Part shown: positions 10,442-24,489 of the stretch, one piece after another | Position numbering within the stretch: position 1 is the first letter of the stretch | Layout: the number at the start of each line of letters is the position of its first letter | From: Lutraria lutraria | Lineage: Eukaryota; Mollusca; Bivalvia; Venerida; Mactridae | Direction: 5' to 3' | Length of the DNA: 64,000 bases | Assembly (NCBI GenBank): GCA_964023205.1 | Contig: OZ026842.1 | Location: 11,687,407 to 11,751,406 of the forward strand | Program-made: the position numbers and the translations under genes | The notes under the pieces: generated by a model | Seen by the model: the letters and a program-made list of their open reading frames with translations, nothing else | What the model was told of the DNA's origin: nothing | Database searches by the model: none

Positions 10442-13394
10442 AATCTCACGAGCTTATACGGTGATTATACGCAATCAGCTGCTGTCAAATTGACTCTTTA
10501 GTCCGATAATGTTTTACAAACTATTGCGTTCGAATACTGTTGAGAGAAAGATTATCTTTAATGCGTCAATGGGACATGTGTTTCATAAGGAAAGAAGAAA
10601 TAGTTATGTCATGCTTTTGTAGATCAAATAACTAAAAACTTTCTTCCTTTTTTTCTTATCAACTCTGTAGGGATGTTTCGTCTATTTAGTAAAATATCTT
10701 GGTACTTTGGATTTGTTGTATGTAACTTTCGGATCGACGATAAACAATGGGTTGATAAGTATGTAAACGAAACGTTTTCTATTGCTCTTAATATCCTAGA
10801 TCAACAATTAATCGAGGCTTAATTATTCCTCATTAAAACTTCTTCAAGAGATAATTCAGAATTACCATTCAGACGATCATGATTAATTCATGCTAAGCAA
10901 ACGTAATCAGACTTACACAAAACGGATAGAAGGCAGCTACATGCGTCCTATAGGGAGTCGTATTACATATTCCAATTTTCAGACATTTGATAATCACCAG
11001 GAGAAATATGCCTTGCATATCAAAATTTGCATTTAATTACCTAAATTCCCATCGGTTTCCTAGTGTTATTGTTTTGCATCATGTTGAATTTATGGCAATA
11101 AATGCATTACAAAAAGATAGCATCTTAACTATCCACTAGACTCAGTGAAAGTGTCGAATGTCGGACCCAGGGGCATGGGCATGGGCAAGGGGCATCACTA
11201 ATTCTTATAATTGAAAGACATCATAAGCTTTGTCCTTGCCCTCACTACATGAATTGAAAAAAAAGATTATTGTAATTCTCATAGAATCACTGCATGTAAA
11301 TCAATTATCGTTCGTTCAAATTTCGAATTTTATGCAACATACCACTGCGCTCTTCTTCTCAACACTCGAGATATATGGCATAAATTCAAAAAAAAATGAA
11401 CGATAACTATAATACATACCGATATTGTGAAAATCTACCATTAGTATAAATCATTTTGTGTAAGCGCGTGATTATCTGTAAATACTTAGATTTACCTAAT
11501 TTGCAAACTGAGCTGAACGATTAATCAGTTCTCTTAAATCAACTTGTCTACCATAGACATCTGGGACAGTAAATGCCAGAATGTGTGTTCAATTGCTCAG
11601 TTCTTCTCTAGAAACTTAGACAAATTGCGTTCGACACATCATTAAAGAGGAGTGTGTACCACGAATTGGGGCAACTCATAAAATGCATTTTTGTACGAAG
11701 TTAAATGTGGTGTTTCCACTTCGTTATGAGATACAGTTAATGGAATTTTATTAGTCTAATATCCGGAGGAACTAAATGAATTGATTGTCAAATTAATATT
11801 GCATCTGCCGACAGACGAACAGGACAAGAGCAATACGAGATGCGATCGTGAAGGGTGTTAATTTCACCTCACCATAATTTAATTGGGTGGCATCTGACAC
11901 CACGCCCGCTATGTATATTTAGTAATCAGTTTCTCATCTCTAGTGATTCGGTACATCTCGACCAATTCCGTATCACAATCTAACCTCAGCTCTATAATAG
12001 TTTGTTATGCAACTACGCCTTACATAAGTCATGTGATCGCAGGTATATATTCCTACGGAAAAGATACCTCTATATAAGTAAGTTCTCAAATGGCGTTTGT
12101 GGAAGACCCTTTAGTGTTGTCCATAATTGACAGCCAGGCATAACTTCCGTAGCCTAATCCATGTCTTCATTATTTCAAGTACATTTGTATTCCTTATTTT
12201 TATAATGCCAACCTTTTGCTGAAGCACTATTTCTTAGGTAAATGAAAAGTAAACAAAGCGAAACAACAATATTTACGTACCTTTTATCAAAAGGTACAAT
12301 TTAACAAGAGTAGGAATTCATTCGTATTTAGTAATCCAAAACAATACATCCATATAAACGCGACAAGAACCGATACATAACACATTGAATAAGTAAAACT
12401 ATGACACAATAATAGAATCATAAATCATAAATATCTAGAAATATTAATTACAAAGTAAACGTTCTCCTACATACAAATGTATACAGATATATCGTCTAAA
12501 TGAATACACTATGAACACGTGTATCAGTTTGTCTTCGTTTTGTGCTGATATTCCTTATTTGTCATCTGTGTATACGTTTATCAAAACTTGGTACCACACC
12601 CATATAAAGGCTGGAATGCAGTTCACAGTTTGCGATTCGCGAATGCCCAACCAGTCTGCAAATCGCGTTCCATTTCATTTTCTCTTATATATATATGTGT
12701 GTATTACAATCGAAGAAGGCGGTGACAACGATTAAATATAGTCCCGACACAAGAAAGGGTATGCATCATATACTTGATTATGTTTAAGGCCTGTCCTGTC
12801 TTATGACCTCGGGTGTTTGTATCTATTAAAGCCGGAAGAGCTGAACAAATCAAATTTGGAGAAACACATGGGGATTATGAGGAATGTACGGTTACAGTAC
12901 TGAAATAAATCACTATTAAACATCAGTTACAACTGCCACACACGTGGCAACAGTTTGCATAAAAAATAAATGATGGTGGTCACGTGAGGTTCGATAATAA
13001 TATTGTCTATTTATATATTGTCTATTTTAGAATAACTCTCTCACGACATCACTGAACCATATTCATAACATAATGTGTTGTATTCATACGGCATTCTGTC
13101 GTTTATATTATGATATTTTTTATTGAAAACCGCTTCATAATTGTTCGATCCGAACACCAATATGGTGTCGTGAAAGACAACATTGCTTGCATTGTTATTT
13201 AATTTACAATAAGCACATATTCGGACGATACATACTTGGTCGAAATATACTACTTCGGCTAAAGTAGAATATTACAAGTGATCACACATGATTGACTTAA
13301 CACAATATTGGATAGAATGATGTAACTATGGTGATTTTTTCTACTGTTAATCAAAGTGCCAGGGTCATAGGTATTCTTAATAAGTCTCCAAGCT
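10442..13394. other. Intergenic, no gene seen
   Basis: AT-rich DNA. The segment near 11308-11352 is similar to one at 51690-51735 (TTATGCAACAT followed by ACTGCGCTC), so it is probably a diverged interspersed repeat. A small perfect inverted repeat GTACCTTTT/AAAAGGTAC lies near 12279-12299. The open frame 12511-12735 has no recognisable domain. Confidence 0.4.
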
Positions 13395-14178
13395 GATGTA
13401 AAAATTGATTTTGCATACTTAAGATGTAAGTATTACATGTATACATACGATGTAAGCAGTGTATTTGTACATTTGATGTATTTATATACATTTCATGTAA
13501 GCATTACTTGTATACGAGTACTTATGAGGCAAGCATTATATGTACACATACGATGTAAGTTTTATATGTATACATAAGAGGTAAGCATTATATGTATACA
13601 TACGATGTAAGCATTATATGTATACATTCGATGTAAGCATTATATGTATACATACGAGGTAAGCATTCGATGTAAGCTTTATATGTATACATACGATGTA
13701 AGCATTATATGTATACATACGATGTAAGCATTATATGTATACATACGATGTAAGCATTATATGTATACATACGATGTAAGCATTATATGTATACATACGA
13801 GGTAAGCATTCGATGTAAGCTTTATATGTATACATTCGATGTAAGCATTATATGTATACATACGATGTAAGCATTATATGTATACATTCGATGTAAGCAT
13901 TATATGTATACATACGAGGTAAGCATTCGATGTAAGCATTATATGTATACATTCGATGTAAGCATTATATGTATACATTCGATGTAAGCATTATATGTAT
14001 ACATACGATGTAAGCATTATATGTATACATACGAGGTAAGCATTATATGTATACATACGATGTAAGCATTCGATGTAAGCTTTATATGTATACGTACATG
14101 TACGATGTAAGCATTTTTTGCTTACATACAACGAAAGCATTATTTGTTTACATACGATGTAAGCATTAAATGTATACG
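13395..14178. repeat. 26-bp minisatellite, about 30 units
   Basis: The consensus unit is CGATGTAAGCATTATATG followed by TATACATA, period 26, as seen from successive CGATGTAAG starts at 13694 and 13720. The edges (before 13550 and after 14090) are more diverged than the core, the usual pattern of an array homogenised in its centre. A shortened variant, CGAGGTAAGCATT joined to CGATGTAAGC, recurs about every 120-150 bases. The open frame across 13991-14248 is a by-product. Confidence 0.95.
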
Positions 14179-14484
14179 AATATTTCAAGTTTACAATAAC
14201 TGCCCTTTCCCTTTCCGCAAGAAAACAATCTGCTTTCATTATATGCATAGCGACATTTACGAGCTAAAGATATGTAATGTATTGAAAGTGGTTGTCTCGG
14301 TTAACTAATTAAAGGCGACATTATTCTGACTGTCATATTTCAGAAATAAATATCAATTTATACATACTACATCTTCATCAGTTAAGACTTTACGATCACA
14401 AATATGGACAGAACATAAGTGCCCAAAAGAGAGGATAGAGAAGATACAAGAAGAACCGGACATTTACTAGTATATTCCTACTCT

Positions 14485-14560
14485 TTACAAATAGTTTTTT
14501 CCTAGTTCTTTATCATACCCGGCGTAAAGCACTATTCTTGTTGGCGATTGTCTGCCTTCT
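14485..14560 (-). mobile_element. SINE fragment, GA-SINE family
   Basis: Minus-strand AGTGCTTTACGCCGGGTA and AAAGAACTAGG match the body of the SINE copies at 55650-55845 and 24840-24900. Neither the tRNA head nor the (GA)n tail is preserved here. The following region to about 14900 is less AT-rich, with overlapping open frames on both strands, but I recognise nothing in it. Confidence 0.55.
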
Positions 14561-15104
14561 AACGGCGCTTCCACTGCATGCACTGTGCTTTCATGGCGCT
14601 CACACTGCACTGATGGTGTGATGAAGGCATTCATATAAACGTGGTAGAGACGCAGTGACATCTCAGAGAATGGCGTACTATCTCCGTACAAACGCCACCG
14701 ACAACCATAGCGTTCGCACAGCCTGTGGCGTTTGGTTTGCGCATGCGCACCATCGCTCGGCGTTCTATGCGTTCCCAATGCGACTACTGTCGATATCACT
14801 GCATTACTACGGCGATGCTTGCGATCGTACTGCGCGTACTTCGGCGTTCTACATTTGTCTTGGACTTGTGGGATCGTCGTGAGAAAACGGTCCTTGTGTA
14901 AAAAGGAGTATAAGACTAATATTCCAAAAAAGATTAATCCACTCTATATACGGTGTTTATAATCTCCATACATTCGGCACGATGCCCGTATGGAAAAATG
15001 TACTCTGGTAGATACGTTATAAAGCAGCGTACTAAAAAGACTGGCCTTATAGAAACTATGTTACCTTCAGCGCACACAAGATAAACACCAAACAATCCCA
15101 GCTA

Positions 15105-15120
15105 GGGGGGGGGGGGGGGG
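15105..15120. repeat. Poly-G run
   Basis: Sixteen consecutive G on the plus strand. Similar runs occur at about 42831-42850, and C runs at 44901-44916. They could form quadruplexes; their exact length is prone to assembly error. Confidence 0.9.
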
Positions 15121-15291
15121 AGGTAATTAGTTTTGTTTTCATTAATAGTGTTTGAAATGTGATAACATGTTTTTGCACCTCCTTGAAACACGACCTGAAT
15201 ACCGGATAACAGAATAATATTATGTAAAGTTGGTGAGGGACACAAATAAAGCAACTGGCGATGGTCAAACACGTGTATGAGTTTTTTTTTC

Positions 15292-15378
15292 ATTTGTTGT
15301 TTAATGGCCTATTCGACAGCTTTGGTTATTTCAGGGCTGCCCAAGAGAGAGAGAGAGAGAGAGTGAGGGGGGGGGGGA
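15292..15378 (-). mobile_element. SINE 3' core with (GA)n and poly-G
   Basis: TTGTTTAATGGCCTATTCGA, then CAGCTTTGGTTATTTCAGGG and GCCCAAGAGAGAGAG, running into a G tract. Same order and spacing as at 6310-6375 and 24500-24570. The head of the SINE is not present. Confidence 0.65.
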
Positions 15379-15379
15379 T

Positions 15380-17178
15380 TTCGGGTACACGGGCATTTAT
15401 ATTCAGAACATATCTACTTTTATAGGAAAGGTCGGGAAATATATAACTGTTTATCTCTGGTGATTTTGTATTTATGATAGCGAAAAGAAATGATAAACAA
15501 ATGTGATTTGTGAAGATCGCTGAAAAAAAACCAATTTAATTTAGCTGAGTGTTTCTATTACATGAGACATAACATGTACTCAATAAATCCACTGATTAAA
15601 ATCACTGATGCTCAATTAGAACACTTTAGTGTCGTTAAATGTGAAACACTATCGCACATGTTGAAGATCTTGGTGTATGTTTTGTTAAACAAAAACGTGT
15701 AAATAGAATCTTTAAAAGTACATATCCATTCTCAACGGTATCCTTTTAATTACATTCGAGACTAAAAATAATCTAATAAAAATATTTTATGAGTATAAGT
15801 TGGTATTAAATTATGGCAAAATTTATTGTTACATTTATTATTAATTTTCATGCAAAAAAATCATTTAAAATATGTATCAAATGTTTAAAAAAATTATTCA
15901 AAAAAATATATGTTTGAATTAAGTGAACTTTATCATATTTACCTGCAATATAATCACATCTACCTATAACATCCTTTACAAAAGAAGGTTGCTTATACAT
16001 GTGTGACACCAGAACACGTTTCGTTTCTTCTGATCAAAGCCTATATGAACATCACGTGACATACTTATAGAAAAACAATAAATACGAACTAATTCTAACG
16101 TCTTGTAAAACAACGAAATGCCATGGCAGTGTTTATTCTTGAGACTGTTATTGGAAAATGACATTTAACTGAGTATCACGTCGACACTGAAGAGATTGGG
16201 AATTTCCAATCGCAGTAACAGAAGAGACCTATGCGTCAGCGTGTCTTGTCATTTTTCCATTCCCACATATATTTTAGCCTCAGGAGATAACTAGAATTGA
16301 TATATGATTATCGTGCAGAAAATCTGTATCATATAACTCATGAAACATATATTAATTCAAGGACGTGTAAGAAAGGAATACTGCACTTTCATAGACTGAT
16401 GATAGGGCTTCAGTGCGACGTGTTAGACAAACATAACGGTCACAATAAAGATATTGAACATAGGTTTCAAAGTCAAGTGTAAAAGTATATAATTATATGC
16501 ATCGTATGCAAAATATTGATAACTAAAAACCTGCGAAAAAAATAGGCATAACTTTTAGAAAAAAATAGAGAAAGTTTGAAACAATGGTAAACAAATGTGT
16601 ATACTTATAAATCAAGTTTAATGTCATATTTTCAAATGACACATAAATCTACGAAAGGAAACGTCGTTTTATGTTTAATTCAGTTCATAAGAACTTATAA
16701 TATTCGTTAAGATGGGTACCCGATTATAGTCATGAATACCAAGTGAGAATAGGCAACTGACTGTTCTGGGTTAATCTCCAACAGTTTCACTCGTCGTTCA
16801 AATTTTCTTTGAAGGGTATGTCCTCGGATCTCCATGTTACAAACCTGTGGACTAAGCCGCGGCTCTCACCTCATATAAGTTAATTAATTCATATATCAAT
16901 AACTACGAAGTACTTGCATAAATGATCCAAAATGTGACGCACTTATGACACGAGATAATGAGGGGATGCCTAACAATATAATTAATAAGTTATCATAGCC
17001 GTTTTCAGTAAAATGGATGTGATTTATTAGAAATTTCTATTTTTCTGTTATTGAACAAGGGCAACAACTCATACAATTTTTAAAAAAATGTAAAATAAGT
17101 ATATCATAACAGTATCCTAGGTAACTATTCATGAAATAATGACAAGGGCATTACTATTTTTGTAAGGTTAACATTATA
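15380..17178. other. Intergenic, no gene seen
   Basis: AT-rich, no exon-like segment or repeat recognised. Open frames at 15976-16164 (minus) and 16297-16482 (plus) are short and featureless. Confidence 0.4.
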
Positions 17179-17321
17179 TAAATATCACATCCCACATTGG
17201 GTGATAGAACGTAATGTTCACCCGAGACAAGTAATGTCGACCGAGGCGTTAGCCGAGGTTGACATTACTTTGTCAAGGGTGAACATTACGTTCTATCATC
17301 CTTTGTGAGATGTGATATTTA
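17179..17321. repeat. 143-bp foldback hairpin
   Basis: The left arm (from AATATCACATC at 17181) pairs with the right arm (ending GATGTGATATT at 17319) over about 62 bases with few mismatches. TGATAGAACGTAATGTTCAC and its complement are perfect. The loop at the centre, near 17250, is GC-rich (CGAGGCGTTAGCCGAGG). A smaller imperfect hairpin, CAGAGGGTAAC/GTCACCCTCTG, lies 300 bases on at 17630-17661. Probably a foldback/MITE-type element; an RNA hairpin cannot be excluded. Confidence 0.85.
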
Positions 17322-18175
17322 TTTTATTATACCGAACAAAACAATAATTAAGAAAGACACTAAATGCAACAAACATGTTAACAAATATAACGAAAACTAT
17401 AAAAGAAATTGAAACGAAGCTTCTTTCTGACACCATAGTTACTTTTGCTGTCAAAATGTCTACTGCAAAACCGGATGTCAAACTACTATTATATTCTACT
17501 AAGTGCCTAAAGTGTCTAGACAAGGATAGTATTCGATACGACTGAGATTGTATAAAACCCGACACCCGGTAATATCGCGTGAGCGCGTGAGGGCAGTTTC
17601 GTTATGGCAAGCGGGCCGAAATGTAATGCCAGAGGGTAACATTACAGATTGTCACCCTCTGACGTCACATAAGACTATAGAGTAAATAAGTCACGTGAGG
17701 TATAATAATGTAAAGTATAGCATTAAGCAAATTCATCAGATAAATTAGGAGTTAGGATTTTAATACTTTGTTTACGCTTTGTGTCAGTTTTAAAACGTGA
17801 AGTTATAAGCGTGAGCTCGATGCGACAGTGGCATAAGAGATGCCACGTAAGATTAGTGAACTTATCATTGCCATATCTGCCCCTATCAATTAAGCTTGTC
17901 GATATTTACACAAGTACATCTATCACGTCGCCTTTTAGTATGATGCAATTTATCAAAACTTGCAATAAATCAAACATCACTTCTCACTAGGGAACCTCGA
18001 GTGGTATTTGGCCATAATTTCTCCAATATAAAAAATACGAGATCAGACATTTTAAATTTATTATCGCCTATAATATTATACAAAACAAACATTTTATCAG
18101 TGGGTTTAACACCGTTTATTAAAAGATAAAATTATTAAAAGTTATATACAGCTTCCAATTCATCAAACAGTCTTC

Positions 18176-18345
18176 CAGGAATAGTAACTTACCCTGCCAC
18201 AAGAGGCCGACCAGCTCTCCACGTGTCGAGGAAACTTGACATGTTTGTCTTGTTTTACAGAAGGCCCTACGACCTGTCGCGACTGGGATTCCAACCCAGA
18301 TCACCAGGTTAGAAGTCCAGTGCATATACTAGTAGATTAACCTAT
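18176..18345 (-). mobile_element. tRNA-derived SINE, minus strand
   Basis: Minus-strand head from about 18345: TGGACTTCTAACCTGGTGAT followed by the B-box-like GGGTTGGAATCCC, then GTCGCGACAGGTCGTAGGG. The block TACGACCTGTC with GATTC and GATC recurs at 32470-32525 in the same strand. Only part of the body is recognisable. Confidence 0.55.
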
Positions 18346-18670
18346 AGACATGGGTGTGGTGTTGCCCAGGACACATCTTCTCATTGTAGCAAACATATAA
18401 CCCAATGTTTTCAAAAGCAGAAGGTACAGTCCGGAGAGGGAAAGCACATTTGACATCTAAATATGATCTTGATTTTTGACTTACAGAACTGGGTCTTGTG
18501 CATAGCGTATCCACTCAATGTACAGAATAGATGTGCAAAGTAATTGCTACTGACCTGGGTCTTGCGCGCGACACACCGTCTCATTGTGCTTAACACTTGT
18601 GACAAGTTATTTTCAAATATGTCAATGCATAAGGGAGACACAGCCCGGACATGGAAAACTCGGACGGTAT
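18346..18670. repeat. Diverged interspersed repeat, two tandem-like copies
   Basis: Two related blocks, about 18350-18450 and 18550-18660, each with a GACACA.CTTCTCATTGT-like core, a stretch ending ATGTTTTCAAA or TTATTTTCAAA, and a GTCCGGA or GCCCGGACA segment. I recognise this as a repeat type frequent in bivalve sequences. The short frames on both strands here are not genes. Confidence 0.5.
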
Positions 18671-19052
18671 TTTCTAGTTTCGGCAATTTTATAATTATGT
18701 CGAAAATAACAATACATAGAAATTCAACGCTGCCCATTTGTAGGTTATTCGCAGTTTTTTCCCAGTTAGATACACCTTCATAATACAAAAAAACATTCGT
18801 GTGAAAACATATGGCTAATTCTGCGTAGCTGTCAAAACTTAGAACTATACCTTAACAAACATTTGAGTTTTTATCCTACAAAGTGTGTACTGTTTTGGTA
18901 CCCTTATATGTCAGAGCCATGGATGTATGATCAATTGATCATTGCTTTGGTATCATTGTGAGAATGTGGCAGTTACTTGGTGAGAAGGTTAGTATCAGCA
19001 GATAATCCAAGACAAAAATGGTTAGATTAACTACCAGTATATATCCACAATA

Positions 19053-19228
19053 CAGCCAAACAAATATTAGCGGCCACCTCCGAACAAAGGCCGCCCTGTG
19101 AATAAAAGCCATTCTTTTTAAAACCTTCATTGAATATTTAGAACAAAATGACCGACGAATAAAACCATCTGGTAGTAAATGCCACATTTTTCTTTCACAT
19201 GTGTGGCTTTTGTTCACAGGCTTGACTG
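19053..19228. mobile_element. MITE, CAGTCAAACCTGTG family
   Basis: Left end CAGCCAAACAAATATTAGCG after TA, followed by GCCACCTCCGAACAAAGGCC. Right end TTCACAGGCTTGACTG is its inverted match. About 176 bases. Related ends occur at 47843 and at 63246-63410. A TA target is clear on the left only. Confidence 0.7.
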
Positions 19229-22200
19229 TTACAGCAGGCAAACAACTCGTATGTTCATAAGTCAATGTACCGAAAGGTTCTTGATTTCTATTTGATAACG
19301 CGAGTAATTTTTATGTCGTGATTTGAAAATTTCCTCAAAGATGATCATTTAGGGGAAGCCAAGGGCATTTTATATCTTTCTTTTAACAAACCTTGGTGAA
19401 GATATTATCATACTAAGGACTTCGTTTTTTTTCCTTTGGTCAAACGTTGAGGTTTTTTGCCAGTGATTTAAACTTTAAACTCGTGAAAACAAGAACCCAT
19501 TGGTACAGGTTTGATACCGAGTTACCCATTTACCTGTCCGTCGAGCTCAACGTGGACTCCGGGTAACTCATATTATATTTTGTAACGTTGTGTACCTGCC
19601 GACATCAGGCACTTGACACAAAATCAAATTTTGGCTACATATGCTACTTATACCTAATAATAAGGGAAGCTACCTAACGTTCGTTCAACAGGCATACCAA
19701 AGACTCTGAATAAGCACTAAAACGACTAGATAACTATTTTCTTCTTGTGGTTGTCAGCAGAAAGGCTTGATTTATGCGTCACACCTTTTTATTTGACGAA
19801 AATTCACAAATCACGATACACGATCCAAAGTTTCACCAAGTCAACATTTAGACACATGTAGTCATTTTCGACGCCCGAACTACATAAGTATACACTACAA
19901 AATAGTATCTGGTCGATTTTCATACCTGAACGCAAAAAGTGCTTACTTCAAAAGAAAAACATATTTTCATGCTTTTCGACGAGCAGCTTTGTTGCGCGTA
20001 TGCGATTTGCACAGACAGCAACAAATATCGCTTAAATAAATTTTGAGTTTGTGTCAAGGGAATTGTTTATTCAATGTTCCACAAGGTTTCTGAATTTAGT
20101 GAACTCGAAGCACTAGACAATGGAAAATAATACCCACCTTAAACAATATATTTTTAGTGAAAATACTGTATTTATATTTAATATTGCTTTAATATTTATA
20201 CTGATTTTATGCACATGATCTACTTCATTTTAAAAACTTCTCCTTTTGATTTGATTATATATATATATGTTTCATTTATTCTGCGATACCATTGTATTAC
20301 ACCATGTTTCCTCATGGGCCGTATGGTTTACAGGATTGTATATAAATAAACTTACCAATATGAAATACTAGCCTCGATCTTGGGTATTTCTATTGTGACT
20401 TTTATCAACATTATATTAACACCGTTTGAGCCACCAGATATTCATTTGATATTTTTTTATTGAAACATTTTCGTTTATGTCATCTTTAAAAAATCCTTTT
20501 CAATGGTAAGGCAGGCAGGAAATAATTTTTTTACAATTAATTTTTATATTGAACCCTAAATACATGTCTAAATGCTCTTTTTTTAAAAAAAATATTCCCA
20601 TGAAGTCAAAAGAAAGTTCGATAGATGCCTGTTTGGTGAGTAGGTACCGTAAAAGATGGTTTTAAGGATGGTCTTATTGACTTAATATTGCTGTTCATCA
20701 GATTTGCAAGTGAACCGTTCGTCAATAAAAAATGCAATAATACAAAATCTGCGAACAATGGTTTACAGCTTGTGACATGAGAAATCCGTTTTAATTTTTT
20801 GTGTATTATCGTAAACAGACTGTGTGACAAGATCAAATAAGAACATCGTATTCGGATTGTAATTATAAAATTCCCTCATTACCGCATTATAAAAAGAAAA
20901 AAATCAAATTATAGAAAATTTCATGTGCAAAAAGTATTTAATTATTTCACAATACTCCATATTCTTAAACTGATTATCAAGCTAAACCAAACAAACAAAT
21001 AGGCAAAAGATGAACATGAGATAGAAACAACATCAAAATAGCTCACAAAAACATTTTCCAACCAACACTTCTTTCTGACAACTTTTTTGCAGTCTAATAT
21101 GCGTAGTTCCCCACAACAGCCACTCAACAGCACGTAGAAAATAATATACACAATCAAGGTAGTACCTTTAATAATACGTTAGAATTCAATCAGTCCATGA
21201 AAATGTATACCTATGTTATACTTTAACTGATAACAATCATTTTGGTACTTGTACAGTTCTTGCCAATGCATCCATTTTATCCAAACTTGATTTGACGTTG
21301 ACCAGATTTGGGATGATACTGTTGCATATGCTGCATGTTTTTCTTGGTTTAGTAGATTTTACTGTTTCGTCTAGCACTACTACCGCTTACTGCCATAAAT
21401 AAACATCCGTCGATGTGTATTACATTGGTACATTATAATTTACCTCAATCCAAGACGCATCACCATCCAATTTTGGATTTTTTTCATACGCGGTGGTGAA
21501 CTGTCATGGAGAAATAGTGCCGCTTGATTTTATTTATTTGTTCGACAAGCAAATATCGACTAACAAAAAAAATGCATTTATTAAGTTTATATTTAGGTCT
21601 ATATGTGATTATTTTGCATTTTCACATAATATTTATATTTATGTCAAAGTTAATATGGAAATTGGGATGTTTGTCGTCATCTTCTAATAAACTGTACACG
21701 GTATTTTTCACAAGCAATGTTCTTATCATGACTGCCCAGAGATGAAAAGTAGTTTCTTTCCCAGTATGTTACATAGATGGATGTGGATAGCACGTGACCT
21801 GGGTGTACTCATTTCTCTAGAAGAGAAGCATTAAATTGGTATAATACTAGCAGCCATGGTTCTTTAAATTGGTGATTTATGAGAACGAAGTTGCCAATCG
21901 TTCACTATAGAATGTTTTGCAAATGAACTCACAAAAAGTCACAATGAAATTTTGTTCACATAAACTCCAATTTCATTCAAAGGAACAAGTACTCATGGGT
22001 GTTAAATAATTGACGAAGAAAATAATTTTTGTCTGAGAAAATTAAATTTCCATTTAAAATCTTCGCCACAGGAATGCACATTTACAAACAATTTTTTTCC
22101 TATATCCAATTTTAGTAATGTTAATCTGCCAATGCATCATCTTTCAATACTGATGCATTTACATAAATGGTACTAGTCATCTACTAACCTTGAGTATTAA

Positions 22201-22329
22201 AGAGGGTGGAGAGATGAGAAACTAATTGTACAATATTTTGCGTACTAGAACGGATTAACGATATTTCGATGTTAAAAAATATTGATTTCCACGTGCAGGA
22301 ATGTAAGAGGAATGTCCATGTCAGTCGAC
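19229..22329. other. Intergenic, no gene seen
   Basis: AT-rich, including a short (AT)n run near 20258. No recognised exon or repeat. Short open frames on both strands have no domain features. Confidence 0.4.
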
Positions 22330-22440
22330 TTCGTACCTGACAAATTATTTCACATGTTATGAAGCTGTCCAGCTAGCGGGAGATCCGTTGTTCTACTTAG
22401 GAGTTGGCTTGCTGTAGATGTGACGTTATATCTAAAAGTG
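22330..22440 (+). mobile_element. SINE body fragment
   Basis: GAAGCTGTCCAGCTAGCGGG, then GATCCGTTGTTCTACTTAGG, match the body of the SINEs at 32600-32830 and 53360-53575. No tRNA head is visible. Confidence 0.55.
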
Positions 22441-24489
22441 AAAACAACTGAATATATCCACTGACCTTCTGTAAGCTAACAGGACAGCTTCCACTCTTCT
22501 GAAATTTGATTCCGAGTGGAATTTGAACTCTCGAAGCAGAGGGAATTGTGATTACTTGTCAGACTCCATATTTTCTGAAGCCACCTTCCATAATCTCTAT
22601 AGTCCCAAGTATTTGTTGATATGATTTGTGATATTGCGATGTCCGTATGATGATATAAGTATTTGTTCAATATTGACATGCGATGATGTAATGACGCTGT
22701 GTCATATAGATACAAGTGGTTATTAACAAATATGGGTGCTCCCAAAATGACAACTGAATATTTATCGACTGTTTTGTGCAAGGCAATATAATTCCGTTTC
22801 TCCGAAGTGTGTCGTTAAATAAGTGTTGAAGAGGAAGATACATATAAACTCGGGCGAGAATGTCAACATACACGAATATGTATTCCTCGACTATTTCATT
22901 GACTGATAATTTTCCGCGGCACTTAGATCAAGATTGTGTATCTACAGGCATGCGCAGTATAGGCTCAAGTCTGTAAACATTTAACAAAATTCACATTGAT
23001 TTTTTTTTTTTAAGAAAAACAACATTTTAGTTATCAATTGCATTTGAAAAAAAAAATCCGACCTAAAGGATGATAGTATGGTTATGACTAATAACTGACT
23101 TGATTTTAGTAATATATACATCTAAACATCCAAGCATCAAATGTACAATGTTATGGAGAATACAATATGATAATTTTTTAATTTTCGCCCATTAAGAGTA
23201 TTAGAAGTAACAAGAATCACGTATTTCGCAGAAAAAATGCTATACCTGAACATGAGAAAACTAAACAGATTAGGAATGATTACGTTTTGATGTCGCTTGT
23301 CCACGAAACATAACCAATAGTGATAGTATTAATAAACAAACCCATACAAGTTTTGTTGAAACATGTGTGACAATGTCACGTTGTGGCTTACATGCATTTT
23401 GTTCATGAAGAGAACATCCTTAATAAGATAAGATGTTTGTCATTTTCCATGTCATTCAATTAACAAATTGAATTATTAAATGTAAATATATAATGTTACG
23501 TGTAACGAAGCCGTAAATTGTTTGCACCCATGACTTATTTCTATGACCTTCCATGTTTTACGATTTTCGTCGATAATTACAAAATCTTTTACTGTTGTGT
23601 TTTATAGGAAGGTATCAATTTGTACAAAGGAATGGGAACACTAATTGGATTCAGTTTTGAAATTCATTCATTTCTTGTGTGCTCTTCGTAAATCTTATAA
23701 TTTTCCTGAAACTTTTTTTAATAGATAACGAAACCTTATTTCTAGATTACGTCAATACCAAAACCATCTAGTTCTTTCTGGACCTGTTGACCGTATTACA
23801 TACATTTCGAATTGGTAAATGAACCACTTCAATACCATACGTTCGGTCTAAAAGCGGGTCTTGCTTTCAAGAATTTACTTTTAAGTGAGAAAAACATGTC
23901 TTGTCTGGGTGGATGAAACAAATCACTGCTAGGCGAAGCCATATTGTTCAATAATATGTGAAATGACATTCTCGACCTCTAGTCGTATTTCCGGATTCCA
24001 CAGATAATTGGAATAATTGTAATGCGTCACGAGACTCGCAAATGGTGTTTTCCGTTGACATGTCACATAGCGAACGTACAGGGACGTTGAAAGAAGAGAC
24101 GAACTAACGTGAGATGACAAACATCAGAAAGAGCACCGGCACTTGGCAGGCGACTGAAACAAAGTTCATGTTTCTGTGTATAACCACTCGTAACAAATCA
24201 TTCACTGTGTACATTGCGGCTTGTAGAAAAATCTCTTTAACACTAACAAGATATACCTAAAGTTACCATTCGAAGCCATCCCCACGATTCTACTTAACCT
24301 CAAAGTTATATTGGTTGTTATCAAGCAATAGCATACTAACTTTGAGATAAAATCAAATCTTTATCTTAGTGTTTTTTCTCTCAATACAAGAATTAGCCGT
24401 TTGTCTGAAAGGTACAAAAGATTCATAATTCAGATAATATAACATTTAGCTTTGAAGAACTGAATATTAACAACTTTGTATTTTATAAC
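22441..24489. other. Intergenic, no gene seen
   Basis: AT-rich, nothing recognised on either strand. Open frames 22476-22781 and 23929-24120 (minus) lack domain signatures. Confidence 0.4.

Noticed and set aside
13395..14178. CRISPR array
   Set aside because: Units are contiguous with no unique spacers, and the context is eukaryotic; it is a minisatellite.
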